Positions 45,096-53,675 are shown, counted from the stretch's first letter. The stretch is DNA of 64,000 bases from Pseudomonas sp. DC1.2 (GCF_034351645.1 NZ_CP133782.1:1369001-1433000); one strand, 5' to 3'. The notes: generated from the letters alone by a model not told the origin. A program made the numbers and translations.

Positions 45096-46021
45096 TCACT
45101 GACTTTTCGCAGACCCTGATCGTTCAGGAAGTCTCGCCTCGCGACGGCTTGCAGATCGAGCCGACCTGGGTCGATACCGTCGACAAAATTGCACTGATCG
45201 ATCAGTTGTCATTGGCCGGTTTCAGCCGCATTGAGGCCGGCTCATTTGTGTCGCCCAAGGCAATCCCGGCGTTGCGTGATGGCGAACAGGTGTTCAAGGG
45301 CATCACCCGCCAGCCAGGTGTCATTTACGTCGCATTGATCCCTAATCTCAAAGGCGCGCAACGCGCACTTGAGTCAGGCGCTGACGAGCTGAACCTGGTG
45401 ATGTCCGCCAGCCAGACCCATAACCTGGCTAACCTGCGCATGCGCTGCGAGACATCATTGTTAGCGTTTGGCGAAATCGTTGCGTTTGTCCGCAGTACGC
45501 CGGTGCGCCTGAATGGCAGCATCGCCACCACCTTCGGTTGTCCGTTCGAAGGCAAGATCGACGAAGACCGGGTGCTACAGATTGTCGAGACGTATCAGGA
45601 ACTGGGTCTTCAGGGCATCACCCTGGCGGACACCACCGGCATGGCCAATCCGCGACAAGTTGATCGCCTGGTGCGCCGCGTGTTGCAGCGGGTTTCACCG
45701 GCGGACTTGACCCTGCATTTTCACAACACGCGCGGCCTCGGTTTATGCAACGTGCTGGCCGCTTACGAGGCCGGAGCCCGCCGTTTCGACGCGGCACTCG
45801 GCGGGCTCGGCGGCTGCCCATTTGCACCGGGCGCCTCGGGCAATATCTGCACCGAGGACTTGGTGAACCTGTGCGACGAAATGGGTATTCACACGGGCAT
45901 CGACTTACCACTGTTGCTCAGGCTGTCCCGAGGACTACCGGCGCTGCTTGGGCACGAAGTACCCGGCCAACTGGCCAAGGCCGGGCGCAATGTTGACCTG
46001 CACCCGATGCCCGTCCGATAG
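45092..46021 (+). CDS. mvaB: Hydroxymethylglutaryl-CoA lyase
   Basis: A 309-residue TIM-barrel lyase of the HMGL-like family. VSPRDGLQIEP at the N-terminus carries catalytic Arg and Asp, LHFHNTRG the metal-binding histidines, and GGLGGCPFAPGASGN the signature catalytic Cys. HMG-CoA lyase cleaves HMG-CoA to acetyl-CoA and acetoacetate; related enzymes act on citramalyl-CoA, so the exact acyl-CoA is uncertain. The gene is translationally coupled to the CaiB-type gene. It is distinct from the leucine pathway copy that pseudomonads keep in the liu cluster, which is not here. Confidence 0.85.
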   Translation: MITDFSQTLIVQEVSPRDGLQIEPTWVDTVDKIALIDQLSLAGFSRIEAGSFVSPKAIPALRDGEQVFKGITRQPGVIYVALIPNLKGAQRALESGADELNLVMSASQTHNLANLRMRCETSLLAFGEIVAFVRSTPVRLNGSIATTFGCPFEGKIDEDRVLQIVETYQELGLQGITLADTTGMANPRQVDRLVRRVLQRVSPADLTLHFHNTRGLGLCNVLAAYEAGARRFDAALGGLGGCPFAPGASGNICTEDLVNLCDEMGIHTGIDLPLLLRLSRGLPALLGHEVPGQLAKAGRNVDLHPMPVR

Positions 46022-46080
46022 CTGAAGCAGGGTCTGTTTTGGCAAGCATCCAGCATCAATGCCAACGGATGCGTCGATAG

Positions 46081-46107
46081 TCCGGGCAAGTGCCCGACGA
46101 ATTTTTA
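46081..46107 (+). terminator. Hairpin with T-run after the HMG-CoA lyase gene
   Basis: CGGGCA at 46083-46088 and TGCCCG at 46091-46096 form a compact stem (loop AAGT after opening one or two pairs), followed by ACGAATTTTTAA. It is a reasonable intrinsic terminator, which would give partial separation from the MFS gene at 46175. Confidence 0.55.
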
Positions 46108-46174
46108 ACTGAACACTTCAACCAGACAAAAAAAACAATCGGACACCCATGGGGAAGTCCACTGGAGAAATGCA

Positions 46175-47506
46175 ATGAGCCAACACGCAATGGAGGCCGG
46201 CGCGAGCCCGGCCGTTAGTCTCGACGCCGAAAAAGCCCTGGTCAGTAAAGTCGCCTGGCGACTGATGCCGTTGATCATGGTCTGCTACCTGTTCGCGTTT
46301 TTCGATCGCATCAACATCAGCTTCGCCAAGTTCCAGTTGCAAACCGACCTGAGCCTCAGCGACACCGCCTACGGGCTCGGCGCCGGGCTGTTTGTGGTTG
46401 GTTATGTGATCTTCGAAGTGCCCAGCAACATGATGCTGTACAAGGTGGGCGCCCGACGCTGGATCGCCCGGATCATGATGTCGTGGGGCGTCGCCACCGC
46501 GCTGATGGTGTTCGTCACCAGCGAGTGGCAGTTCTACGCGCTGCGCTTTCTGATTGGCGCGATGGAGGCGGGCTTCGCGCCGGGCGTGCTGTATTACCTG
46601 ACGCTGTGGTTCCCGCAGCATTACCGGGGGCGCATTACGTCGATGCTGTTTCTCGCATCGGCGTTTGCCGGTCTGGTGGGCGCTCCATTCTCCGGTCTGG
46701 TGCTGCAACACCTCGATGGTGTGCTGCAAATGCGCGGCTGGCACTGGTTGTTTCTGCTGGGCGGCTTGCCGTGTATTGGCCTCGGTTTTTTGGTGCTCAA
46801 GCTGCTCAAGGACCGTATTGAAGACGCGCATTGGCTGACAGCCGAAGAGAAGACTCTGCTGGCCAGTCGCATCGCGCACCATGAGCCGCACAAGAGTGGT
46901 GGCTCCCTGCTCGCGGCGTTGAAGATTCCAGGGTTTCTGACCTTGGGGCTGATTTACTTCCTGATTCAGGTGGCGTCCTACGGCTTGAATTTCTGGGCGC
47001 CACAACTAATCCGCAGCGCTGGCACTGAGAGCCCGGTGATGATCGGCTTGCTCACCGCTGTCCCTTACATTTGCGGCGCTATCAGCATGGTGGTGATCGG
47101 GCGTCTATCCGACTCGACCGGCGAGCGGCGCAAGTTTGTCGCCGGTTTGGTCGCGGTCGGCGCGGTGGGGTTCTTCTGCGCCGGGATCTTCGCCGACCAC
47201 ACGACCTTTCTGATTGTCGCCCTGGGTTTGCTCGGTGCCGGGATCATTGCCGCGATTCCCAGCTTCTGGACCCTGCCACCCAAATTACTGGCAGGTGCGG
47301 GGGCTGGCGCGGCGGGCGGGATTGCGGTCATTAATACCCTTGGCCAGTTCGGCGGGATCGTCAGCCCGGTCATGGTCGGACGAATCAAGGACCTCACCGG
47401 CAGCACCACTCCGGCGCTGTATGTCATTGGTGTCGCGGCGTTGATTGCTGTCGCGTTGTTGCTGTGGGGGTTGCCGCAGAAGTTGCGCACGCTGGACAAG
47501 TATTGA
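46175..47506 (+). CDS. MFS transporter, anion:cation symporter type
   Basis: A 443-residue major facilitator with twelve helices and the ACS-family opening (CYLFAFFDRINISFAKFQLQ, about residues 34-53; FEVPSNMMLYKVGARRW, about 86-102). This family imports organic anions such as tartrate, galactonate, phthalate or dicarboxylates. ATG at 46175 has a GGAG site. Position after caiB and mvaB suggests it brings in their carboxylate substrate. Confidence 0.87.
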   Translation: MSQHAMEAGASPAVSLDAEKALVSKVAWRLMPLIMVCYLFAFFDRINISFAKFQLQTDLSLSDTAYGLGAGLFVVGYVIFEVPSNMMLYKVGARRWIARIMMSWGVATALMVFVTSEWQFYALRFLIGAMEAGFAPGVLYYLTLWFPQHYRGRITSMLFLASAFAGLVGAPFSGLVLQHLDGVLQMRGWHWLFLLGGLPCIGLGFLVLKLLKDRIEDAHWLTAEEKTLLASRIAHHEPHKSGGSLLAALKIPGFLTLGLIYFLIQVASYGLNFWAPQLIRSAGTESPVMIGLLTAVPYICGAISMVVIGRLSDSTGERRKFVAGLVAVGAVGFFCAGIFADHTTFLIVALGLLGAGIIAAIPSFWTLPPKLLAGAGAGAAGGIAVINTLGQFGGIVSPVMVGRIKDLTGSTTPALYVIGVAALIAVALLLWGLPQKLRTLDKY

Positions 47507-47536
47507 CGGTCGCTCGCTAGCTCCCCGTTTGACGCC

Positions 47537-48025
47537 TCAACCTGCGGGCAGCAGGTTCTTCGCCGGCGTTGCACTGAACTGAATCAGTGCAACACCGGCT
47601 ATCAACAACATCGCCCCAAACACGCGCGGCAATGTCATCTGCCTCTCCAACAACCCAAACAGCCCGAAGTGGTCGAGCACCAGCGACGCCACAATCTGCC
47701 CAGCCAGCGCCAAGGCAATAAATCCCGATGCGCCCAGTTTCGGCAGCAGCATCAACGCCAAGGAAATAAAGCACACACCGAACGCCCCGCCGGTCCACAT
47801 CCACGCAGGCGCTTTGCTGATAAACGCCAGTGACGGCAACGGTAAGCGCAGTGCCAAAATCACGGGCAGCAGCACCACGATACTGACCAGCAACGACGCG
47901 AGGGTCGCCCACAACGGGTGACCCAGACCGCGCCCCAGATTGGCGTTGATCGCGCTCTGAAAGGGCACCACCGCACCGGCGATGACGGCCAGCAGTAACA
48001 GACCCGCCCAATGCAACGTACTCAT
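47537..48025 (-). CDS. DMT-family transporter of the YdcZ (DUF606) type
   Basis: A 162-residue membrane protein with five predicted helices, the single-repeat form of the drug/metabolite transporter superfamily. AVVPFQSAINANLGR at the N-terminus is the family signature. Such small proteins usually function as dimers. It is divergent from the LysR gene at 48112, its likely regulator. ATG at 48025 has a GGAGAA site. The substrate is unknown. Confidence 0.85.
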   Translation of the reverse strand: MSTLHWAGLLLLAVIAGAVVPFQSAINANLGRGLGHPLWATLASLLVSIVVLLPVILALRLPLPSLAFISKAPAWMWTGGAFGVCFISLALMLLPKLGASGFIALALAGQIVASLVLDHFGLFGLLERQMTLPRVFGAMLLIAGVALIQFSATPAKNLLPAG

Positions 48026-48111
48026 GATGATTCTCCAACAGGTTTTTCTGGACTCTAGGCTATTCGGCGGGCAAATTTAAATTCCAAATAAATATCCGGA
48101 ACATGCATCAG

Positions 48112-49014
48112 ATGAATGATCTTCGGCGCATCGACCTTAATCTGTTAGTGATCCTCGATGCGTTGCTCAACGAGCAGCACGTGACCCGTGCCGCGGAGCG
48201 CTTGCACCTGAGTCAGCCGGCCGTTAGTCATGCCTTGGCACGGTTGCGCGATCTGCTTGGTGACCCTTTGCTGGTGCGGACGGGTGCCAGCCTGGTGGCC
48301 ACACCTCGAGCCCTGGAGTTGATCGCGCCCCTCGCCGAAGCGTTGGCTCAGGTGCAGTCGTTGCTGACGCCCAACACCTTTGACCCGGCCACGACCCAGC
48401 GCAGGTTTCGCCTCGCGATGTCTGACTACGGCGCCGCCATCGTCCTGCCGGGGCTGAGCCGCACCCTGCGTCGGGAAGCACCGGGAATTGATCTGCAAAT
48501 CAGCCACGCCAGCCGCGAAGGCATGCTCGACGGTGTGCTCAATGGCGACATCGATGTGGCGCTCGGGGTCTTTCCGGAGTTGCCGAACGAACTGCGCAGC
48601 ACGCCCTTATTCGAGGAGCGCTACGCCTGCCTTTTGGACCGCAACAGCCTGCCCGCTGATGGCGTGCTCGACTTACCGACCTACCTGGCTCGCCCCCATG
48701 TTCTGTTGGAAATGCGCGGCAGCGGTACCCCGGAAATCGAACGAGCCCTGACGACCCTGCGCGAGCGTCGTCGGGTGGCGATCAGTTTGCCCCACTGGAG
48801 CGTCGCGCCGCAGCTCATCAGTGGCACCGATCTGATCCTGACAGTCGCCTCGCGGGGGCTGCGCAACTTGCATGAACAGTCATTGGTCGTCGTCCCACCG
48901 CCGTTTCCTATTCCATCATTTACGTTTGTGCTGGTGTGGCACAAACGGCGGGGTGGGGATCAAGCGTTGAACTGGTTGAATGGGCAGATTGAGCGGGGTT
49001 TAATCGACGTTTGA
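48112..49014 (+). CDS. LysR-family regulator (NodD-like subgroup)
   Basis: A 300-residue LysR regulator beginning MNDLRRIDLNLLVILDALL. The helix-turn-helix (HVTRAAERLHLSQPAVSHAL) is at about residues 22-41, and the effector domain begins at about 90. I chose ATG 48112; an ATG nine bases earlier has its GGA only two bases away, too close for initiation. It is divergent from the YdcZ-type transporter gene and probably controls it. Confidence 0.87.
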   Translation: MNDLRRIDLNLLVILDALLNEQHVTRAAERLHLSQPAVSHALARLRDLLGDPLLVRTGASLVATPRALELIAPLAEALAQVQSLLTPNTFDPATTQRRFRLAMSDYGAAIVLPGLSRTLRREAPGIDLQISHASREGMLDGVLNGDIDVALGVFPELPNELRSTPLFEERYACLLDRNSLPADGVLDLPTYLARPHVLLEMRGSGTPEIERALTTLRERRRVAISLPHWSVAPQLISGTDLILTVASRGLRNLHEQSLVVVPPPFPIPSFTFVLVWHKRRGGDQALNWLNGQIERGLIDV

Positions 49015-49140
49015 GCGTAAGGGCGTGGTGTGTCATACAACCTACCGCGCCAGAGTGCGGATCAGGCGGGACCGTTTGTCTGTCATTACCGGAGATTGAA
49101 CGGCTACACAGATCAGAAATACTCGGAGGTTAACTCATTC

Positions 49141-49551
49141 ATGCTCACCGGCTTCAACCACCTGACCCTCGCCGTCACTGACATGAACCGCAGCGTGGCG
49201 TTCTATAAGGATCTATTGCAACTGAGCCTTGACGCTACTTGGGACTCGGGTGCCTATCTCTCGTTGCCGGGCTTGTGGCTATGCCTTTCCCTCGACACGC
49301 AACGCACCTCCAGGCCTGACTATACGCATTACGCGTTCAGTATCAGCGCTGCAGATTTGCCGGGGTTCGTCGAGCGCCTGCAAGCGGCCAATGTTCGAGC
49401 ATGGCGTGATAATCGCAGCGAAGGCGCTTCGTTTTATTTTCTCGACCCGGACGGTCACAAACTCGAAGCCCATGTCGGTGATCGGATCTCGCGCCTGGAG
49501 GCCTGCCGACAACGACCGTATGCGGGGATGAAGTTCTTCGATGCGGATTAA
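49141..49551 (+). CDS. fosA: Fosfomycin glutathione transferase FosA
   Basis: A 136-residue vicinal-oxygen-chelate enzyme that adds glutathione to fosfomycin. It matches P. aeruginosa FosA throughout: metal ligands His7, His63 and Glu109, Thr9, the [16 protein letters not shown] segment and Arg118. Lys90 of FosA is replaced by Arg89, a conservative change near the potassium or phosphonate site. The ATG at 49141 is placed exactly as in FosA; the longer frame from 49030 adds residues of no family match. Chromosomal fosA is common in pseudomonads. Confidence 0.9.
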   Translation: MLTGFNHLTLAVTDMNRSVAFYKDLLQLSLDATWDSGAYLSLPGLWLCLSLDTQRTSRPDYTHYAFSISAADLPGFVERLQAANVRAWRDNRSEGASFYFLDPDGHKLEAHVGDRISRLEACRQRPYAGMKFFDAD

Positions 49552-49690
49552 CCCGAGGCATTTTTTGGCATCAAGCATTAGCCACCGTTCGTCGTGGCAC
49601 GTCGAGGCTTACTAAACCTTTTGCGCCATCTGACTTCAAAACTGGTGCGGGCTATCGCTCGTCGCGATCACCACCAGGAGGAAGAGCCTC

Positions 49691-49849
49691 ATGCCGACTG
49701 CAAAAAAATCGAATCCGGGAAATTTCGCTAACGATCGAATGAAGGCGTCTGAAGCCGGTCGCAAAGGTGGGAAAACGACCACCGCTACGGTAGAAAAAGA
49801 CCCTGCGAAATCCGAGATCGGCCGCAAAGGTGGCCAGGCATCTCGGTGA
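49691..49849 (+). CDS. KGG-motif small stress protein, 52 residues
   Basis: A very short gene: ATG at 49691, a strong AGGAGG site about ten bases upstream, and TGA at 49847. The product starts MPTAKKSNPGNFANDRMKAS and contains two GRKGG motifs (EAGRKGGK and EIGRKGGQ), the mark of the KGG / con-10-like stress-induced family, which is hydrophilic and probably disordered. The neighbours are also small stress or envelope genes. Function is unknown beyond association with general stress. Confidence 0.85.
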   Translation: MPTAKKSNPGNFANDRMKASEAGRKGGKTTTATVEKDPAKSEIGRKGGQASR

Positions 49850-49923
49850 GGGTGAAGTTGGTTTTGATTGAGAGGCGGAGGCACAGGCTCCCGCTTGAAT
49901 TTTTTTTTGAGGAGGGCGCGACC

Positions 49924-50427
49924 ATGAACCGGATGGCCACCCGATTGTGTAATGCCAGTTTTGTCGCGGTGTTGGGTTTGTGTGCCAGCAGTGCGTTTGC
50001 CCAGTCACCTGCTGACTTCATTAACGATGCGTCGGCCAAAGGCGTGGCCGACATCGAAGCCAGTCGTCTTGCGCACCAGAAAACCGAGTCCAAGGAAATC
50101 AAGGACTACACCATTGTGGTGATTAATGACCGCACCACGGCGAATCAGCACTTGGCGAAAATCGCCAAGCAATTGCATCTGCCGGTAGCGCCGAGGGAGG
50201 AAGTTGTCGATAAGGCCAAAGCCTTGATGCCGCACGTGAAGGACGGTGTGACCTTTGATCAGGCCTACGCTGCCAGCCAAGTGAAAACCAATCAGGAAGC
50301 CATCGATCAGCTTCAACAAGAAGCGCAGGCCACTGACGTGCCGGAAATCAAAGCGTTCGCGCAAGAAACGCTGCCAAAATTGCAAAACCATCTGCAAATG
50401 GCCAAGGCGCTGCAAGCCTCTTTGTAG
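49924..50427 (+). CDS. DUF4142 exported protein
   Basis: A 167-residue periplasmic protein. A signal peptide ends at SAFAQSPADF (about residue 27), followed by a ferritin-like helical DUF4142 domain (FINDASAKGVADIEASRLAHQKTES, then KQLHLPVAP). Family members are linked to stress and envelope functions with no defined activity. ATG at 49924 has a GAGGAGGG site. It follows the KGG gene by 75 bases and may be co-transcribed with it. A perfect hairpin follows. Confidence 0.87.
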   Translation: MNRMATRLCNASFVAVLGLCASSAFAQSPADFINDASAKGVADIEASRLAHQKTESKEIKDYTIVVINDRTTANQHLAKIAKQLHLPVAPREEVVDKAKALMPHVKDGVTFDQAYAASQVKTNQEAIDQLQQEAQATDVPEIKAFAQETLPKLQNHLQMAKALQASL

Positions 50428-50441
50428 GGTTTGCTCGCGCG

Positions 50442-50467
50442 TCGCGAGTGGCCGGCGCCACTCGCGA
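50442..50467. terminator. Bidirectional hairpin between convergent genes
   Basis: TCGCGAGTGGC at 50442-50452 and GCCACTCGCGA at 50457-50467 form a perfect 11-bp stem with a CGGC loop. It lies 15 bases after the DUF4142 stop and 9 bases from the stop of the convergent gene, so it can serve both, though T-runs are absent. Confidence 0.65.
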
Positions 50468-50475
50468 ACGGCTGT

Positions 50476-50886
50476 TCAGCACTGATTCAAATCCTGCTTT
50501 TGTTGACCTGACTCAGGCGCCTCTTCCAGTGAAACTGTATGGTTTTCGCCCATTGCCCGGTACTGCTTTTTGAGCGCTTGCAGTTCTTTGAGGCTTTTGC
50601 CATCCAGCCCCAACATCGCGTTCTGGGCGTCGGCAGTGGCCCGCAGTAGTTCATCAATCTTCAGGTGCAAAATTTCGTTGTCACGGTTTTGCGTGTTCTG
50701 AATCAGGAACACCATCAGGAACGTGATGATCGTCGTTGACGTGTTAATGATCAGTTGCCAGGTATCGTTGTAGTGAAACGCTGGCCCGGTCATTGCCCAA
50801 ACGATGATGAGCGCTACCGCGACCATAAATGTCTTCGGGCTGCCGGCCCACAGGGAAAGCGCTTGAGAGATGTTCGAGAATTTCAT
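50476..50886 (-). CDS. Low-affinity iron permease family protein
   Basis: A 136-residue protein of the family named after yeast Fet4. Two membrane helices (about residues 20-38 and 44-63) contain AVALIIVWAMTGPAFHYNDTWQL and IINTSTTIITFLMVFLIQNTQNRD, the hallmark of the bacterial members. A soluble helical tail (about 75-110) and a polar C-terminus follow. Iron transport is only implied by the family name; bacterial members are untested to my knowledge. Confidence 0.82.
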   Translation of the reverse strand: MKFSNISQALSLWAGSPKTFMVAVALIIVWAMTGPAFHYNDTWQLIINTSTTIITFLMVFLIQNTQNRDNEILHLKIDELLRATADAQNAMLGLDGKSLKELQALKKQYRAMGENHTVSLEEAPESGQQKQDLNQC

Positions 50887-50977
50887 TGCCGTGTTCCTTA
50901 TAGGGATGCGTCTGATTTTCAGACCGCGACGACTGCTTGAAATTTCTTTTTACAAATTAGAAGAGTGTCTGACCGTG

Positions 50978-51268
50978 TTAAGTAGGCGCCTGGTGTGTGA
51001 TGGCGTGGTCGGCGATCAGGCTCACTGTGCGGGTGCGGATAGCAAAAGCTGAGCCGTTGCTGGCGGGTCGGCTGTCATTTGTAAGGCTTTTGTCGGTTTG
51101 CTTTCCGCTCACGAAAAAGATCATCCACGGTTCGATGTCCGTCGGGTTGCTCGCGTCCAGGCTCGGTGTCGGATAGCGCTAAAGTGGCGGTTCGGCGTTG
51201 ACCACCAGCAGCACAGGGTTGGCTGTCGCGACGCTGGCGCAAGGGGGTTTAATCGGTTCGCACGTCAT
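50978..51268 (-). pseudogene. Probable gene remnant interrupted by an in-frame TAG
   Basis: On the reverse strand ATG at 51268, preceded by AAAGG, opens a frame for 29 residues (MTCEPIKPPC...VLLVVNAEPPL), meets TAG at 51181-51179, and then stays open for 66 codons to TAA at 50978. The second part includes SLDASNPTDIEPWMIFFVSG and ends ADHAITHQAPT. Both parts share one frame and use Pseudomonas-like codons. It lies just downstream of the PixA-like gene in the same direction. I do not know a homologue. A single C-to-T type change could have made the stop. Confidence 0.4.
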
Positions 51269-51392
51269 CCTTGATGCCTTTCATGATGGGGGCGCAAGAC
51301 GGTAGCCGCTTCGGCTGCTGCGCGACATCCTGTTGCCGCCAAAACCCTGGCAAACACGGGCGGCGTCTGGTCCCCCACGGGCCGTCTTATCG

Positions 51393-51896
51393 TCAGTTAT
51401 GGATCGAGATGAGCGGGCTCCATGAGCAGCAGCCTGCGATCTTGCAGTCGCGATCAACGATCAGGAAGTGGAATTGGTAGGTCACTTGGCCACTCGACAG
51501 GGTTTCCGAACACCAGTAATGGTTGTCGATTTTCTGGCAACTGGGCTCGGACGGGTTGCTGACGTTGGGCACTGCAATGCAGGCTGTGGCCCTGCGCGGC
51601 GAGGGTGGGGAGATCAGGTGATTCCCCTGGTGACCGACGAATTTGTAGAAAATCACTGCGGTTTCGAAGCTTTGGGACACGCTGGTTTCACGCCAGCGAA
51701 TCAAGTCGCCGACGTCGGCCTTGAGGTCCAGTTCATCCCCGGCCTGGCCGCTGATCACATGGTTGTTATGGGTCACCATGTACACGTGCTTGAAGTCGAT
51801 GAGTGTCGGCGCTGCGGGATTTTTACTGATGTCGGGGTAGTTTTTCAGAATGGTTTCGGTGTCGATAGAAACAAGCACATCCGTGACTTGGGACAT
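51393..51896 (-). CDS. AidA/PixA inclusion-body family protein
   Basis: A 167-residue protein starting MSQVTDVLVSIDTETILKNY, the recognisable opening of the AidA/PixA family. PixA forms crystalline inclusions in Xenorhabdus and AidA is quorum-regulated in Ralstonia and Burkholderia; the molecular function is not known. The C-terminal third is cysteine-rich (CSETL, DCKIAGCCSW). ATG at 51896 has an AAGGAG site; a frame extending to 51938 would add 14 unlike residues. An AT-rich inverted repeat about 190 bases upstream may regulate it. Confidence 0.8.
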   Translation of the reverse strand: MSQVTDVLVSIDTETILKNYPDISKNPAAPTLIDFKHVYMVTHNNHVISGQAGDELDLKADVGDLIRWRETSVSQSFETAVIFYKFVGHQGNHLISPPSPRRATACIAVPNVSNPSEPSCQKIDNHYWCSETLSSGQVTYQFHFLIVDRDCKIAGCCSWSPLISIHN

Positions 51897-52087
51897 AGTG
51901 GAGCTCCTTGTTGATCGTGAGTGCCAAGCGACTACCAAGGCACGACAACGCTTGTTTGCCTTGCGGCCGTTGCTGACACACGACTGGCAGGAACCCGTTG
52001 ATAACGGACACTGGCGGGGCTGATCCCTGTGTGAAAACTGAGGTCGGGTTCCTTCCGACGGGCCGCGATTGGACTATAGATGCGAAA

Positions 52088-52102
52088 TTTTGACTGTCAA
52101 AA
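52088..52102. promoter_or_regulatory. Palindrome between the PixA-like gene and the lipoprotein gene
   Basis: TTTTGAC-T-GTCAAAA at 52088-52102 is a perfect 7-bp inverted repeat around a single base, in an otherwise gene-free gap of 440 bases between divergent genes. A GC-rich inverted repeat (GTCCGT, GAG, ACGGAC) follows at about 52112-52126. Such sites fit dimeric repressors, but no specific regulator can be named. Confidence 0.4.
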
Positions 52103-52337
52103 ATGCGCGTCTGTCCGTGAGACGGACGGTCGAAGCGTGGATGAGTTGTGCTGATCGGGCGATAAATGTGTGTGTTCGACGCGTCAGTGCCGTGCGGGTA
52201 TCAACTGAGATCGGGTTCAGGCAACAGACAGATATGACCTGCTAAAAGATCAAATAGCCAGGCAGGAGCTTGGTTGTTACAGGGGGCATTTTTTTAGATT
52301 GACTTGTTTGGGCGTTCAAGCCCGAGGAGGCTGCATC

Positions 52338-52667
52338 ATGTTGTTACGCTATATGGCGTTGCTGGCGCTGGTGGTTGCGGCTTCCGGTTGTGTGCAAGAG
52401 CGTGTTGTTCATGATCGCCGTCCGGTGCAGCGTGAATACGTCGAAGTTATTGCGCCGCAGCCACCACCGGAGCGAATAATCGAAGTCGAGCCTGCCGGTC
52501 GGCCAGGTTACGTTTGGTCTCGGGGCTACTGGCGTTGGGACGGCGGTCGATATGCCGCAGTTCACGGTCACTGGGTGCCGGAGCGCCAAGGTTATCGGTA
52601 CGTGCATCCGCATTGGGAGCAACGTAACGATGGCTGGCATTGGCAGCAGGGAGGCTGGGCCAACTAA
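52338..52667 (+). CDS. YXWGXW-repeat lipoprotein
   Basis: A 109-residue lipoprotein with lipobox ASGC (about Cys18). The second half carries aromatic repeats of the PF12779 type: YVWSRGYWRWDGGRY, HGHWVPERQGYRYV and WHWQQGGW. Such small envelope proteins are widespread in proteobacteria with unknown role. ATG at 52338 has a GAGGAGG site; the in-frame ATG 39 bases upstream would spoil the signal. Confidence 0.88.
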   Translation: MLLRYMALLALVVAASGCVQERVVHDRRPVQREYVEVIAPQPPPERIIEVEPAGRPGYVWSRGYWRWDGGRYAAVHGHWVPERQGYRYVHPHWEQRNDGWHWQQGGWAN

Positions 52668-52770
52668 CCTCGTTCGCCAAAAGTCGGGATAGGGCGCAGC
52701 ACACCGGTCGCGGTATCGTAGCCAACCGCTGGGCTGCTCGCCCATGACAACGCACCGACAGGAGAACGCA

Positions 52771-53541
52771 ATGAGTTGGTCCGCCAAACAGTACGTCGCT
52801 TTTGAAGATGAGCGCACGCGCCCTGCACGAGATCTGCTGGCCGCAATTGCCGCAACTGACGCGCGTTCGATCGTCGATATCGGTTGCGGTCCTGGCAATT
52901 CCACCGAGCTGTTGTTGGAGCGCTTCCCCGATGCGGTGGTCCGTGGGCTGGACAGTTCGATCGATATGATCGAAGCCGCCCGTAAACGCTTGCCGCACGT
53001 GCAGTTCGACACCGCCGACATCGACACCTGGAGCGAATCCGCTGCATTCGATGTGATTTTCGCCAATGCGGTGTTGCAGTGGCTTCCCGACCACGCCAGG
53101 TTATTGCCGTCATTGGTCGCCCGACTTTCAAAAGGTGGCAGCCTGGCGATTCAAATGCCCGATAACCTCAATGAGCCGTCGCACCGTTTGATGCGTGATG
53201 TCGCAGCCCAGGGCCCATGGGCAAGCAAACTGGCGGGCGCTGCGAGACTGCGCACGGCCATGGCAACGGCCAGCGCCTACTATTCGATACTGCGTCCACA
53301 CTGCGCGCGCGTCGATGTGTGGCGCACCACCTACTATCATCCGTTGGCAGGCGGCGCGTCGGGCGTGGTCGAGTGGTTCAAGGGCAGCGGTTTGCGACCC
53401 TTCCTCGATCCATTGGACGAGGCGCAGCGAGCGCAGTACCTCAAGCACTACCAAGCGGCCATCGAACAGGCTTATCCGGCGTTGGAGGAGGGGGCGGTGT
53501 TACTGCCATTTCCGCGATTGTTCATTATCGCGACCCGCTAG
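52771..53541 (+). CDS. tam: Trans-aconitate 2-methyltransferase
   Basis: A 256-residue SAM-dependent methyltransferase. Motif I is IVDIGCGPGNSTELLLERFP (about residues 34-53), and ANAVLQWLPDH and IQMPDNLNEPSH are typical of Tam. It methylates trans-aconitate, a spontaneous by-product that inhibits aconitase. The start MSWSAKQYV at 52771 follows an AGGAGAA site. It is followed by a strong terminator and appears to be a single-gene unit. Confidence 0.9.
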   Translation: MSWSAKQYVAFEDERTRPARDLLAAIAATDARSIVDIGCGPGNSTELLLERFPDAVVRGLDSSIDMIEAARKRLPHVQFDTADIDTWSESAAFDVIFANAVLQWLPDHARLLPSLVARLSKGGSLAIQMPDNLNEPSHRLMRDVAAQGPWASKLAGAARLRTAMATASAYYSILRPHCARVDVWRTTYYHPLAGGASGVVEWFKGSGLRPFLDPLDEAQRAQYLKHYQAAIEQAYPALEEGAVLLPFPRLFIIATR

Positions 53542-53550
53542 GGCTTCCTG

Positions 53551-53592
53551 AAAAAGGGGCAGACCACGTGAATGTGGGCTGCCCCTTTTTTG
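53551..53592 (+). terminator. Intrinsic terminator of tam
   Basis: AAAAAGGGGCAG at 53551-53562 pairs with CTGCCCCTTTTTT at 53579-53591, with a 16-base loop containing its own short stem. The T-run follows directly on the forward strand. It lies about ten bases after the tam stop. Confidence 0.85.
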
Positions 53593-53641
53593 TTGGCTGG
53601 GTGATAGCAAAGCGTCATCAATGACGCTGAAAAGTTCAACT

Positions 53642-53669
53642 GTTGTACATAAATAAAAAATTGTACAAC
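53642..53669. promoter_or_regulatory. Perfect 8-bp inverted repeat upstream of the chemoreceptor
   Basis: GTTGTACA at 53642-53649 and TGTACAAC at 53662-53669 are exact inverses separated by a 12-base AT tract. The site ends seven bases before a sigma-28-like promoter. Its two-turn half-site spacing is suited to a dimeric repressor or activator. No regulator is encoded next to it. Confidence 0.45.
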
Positions 53670-53675
53670 TTTTTC

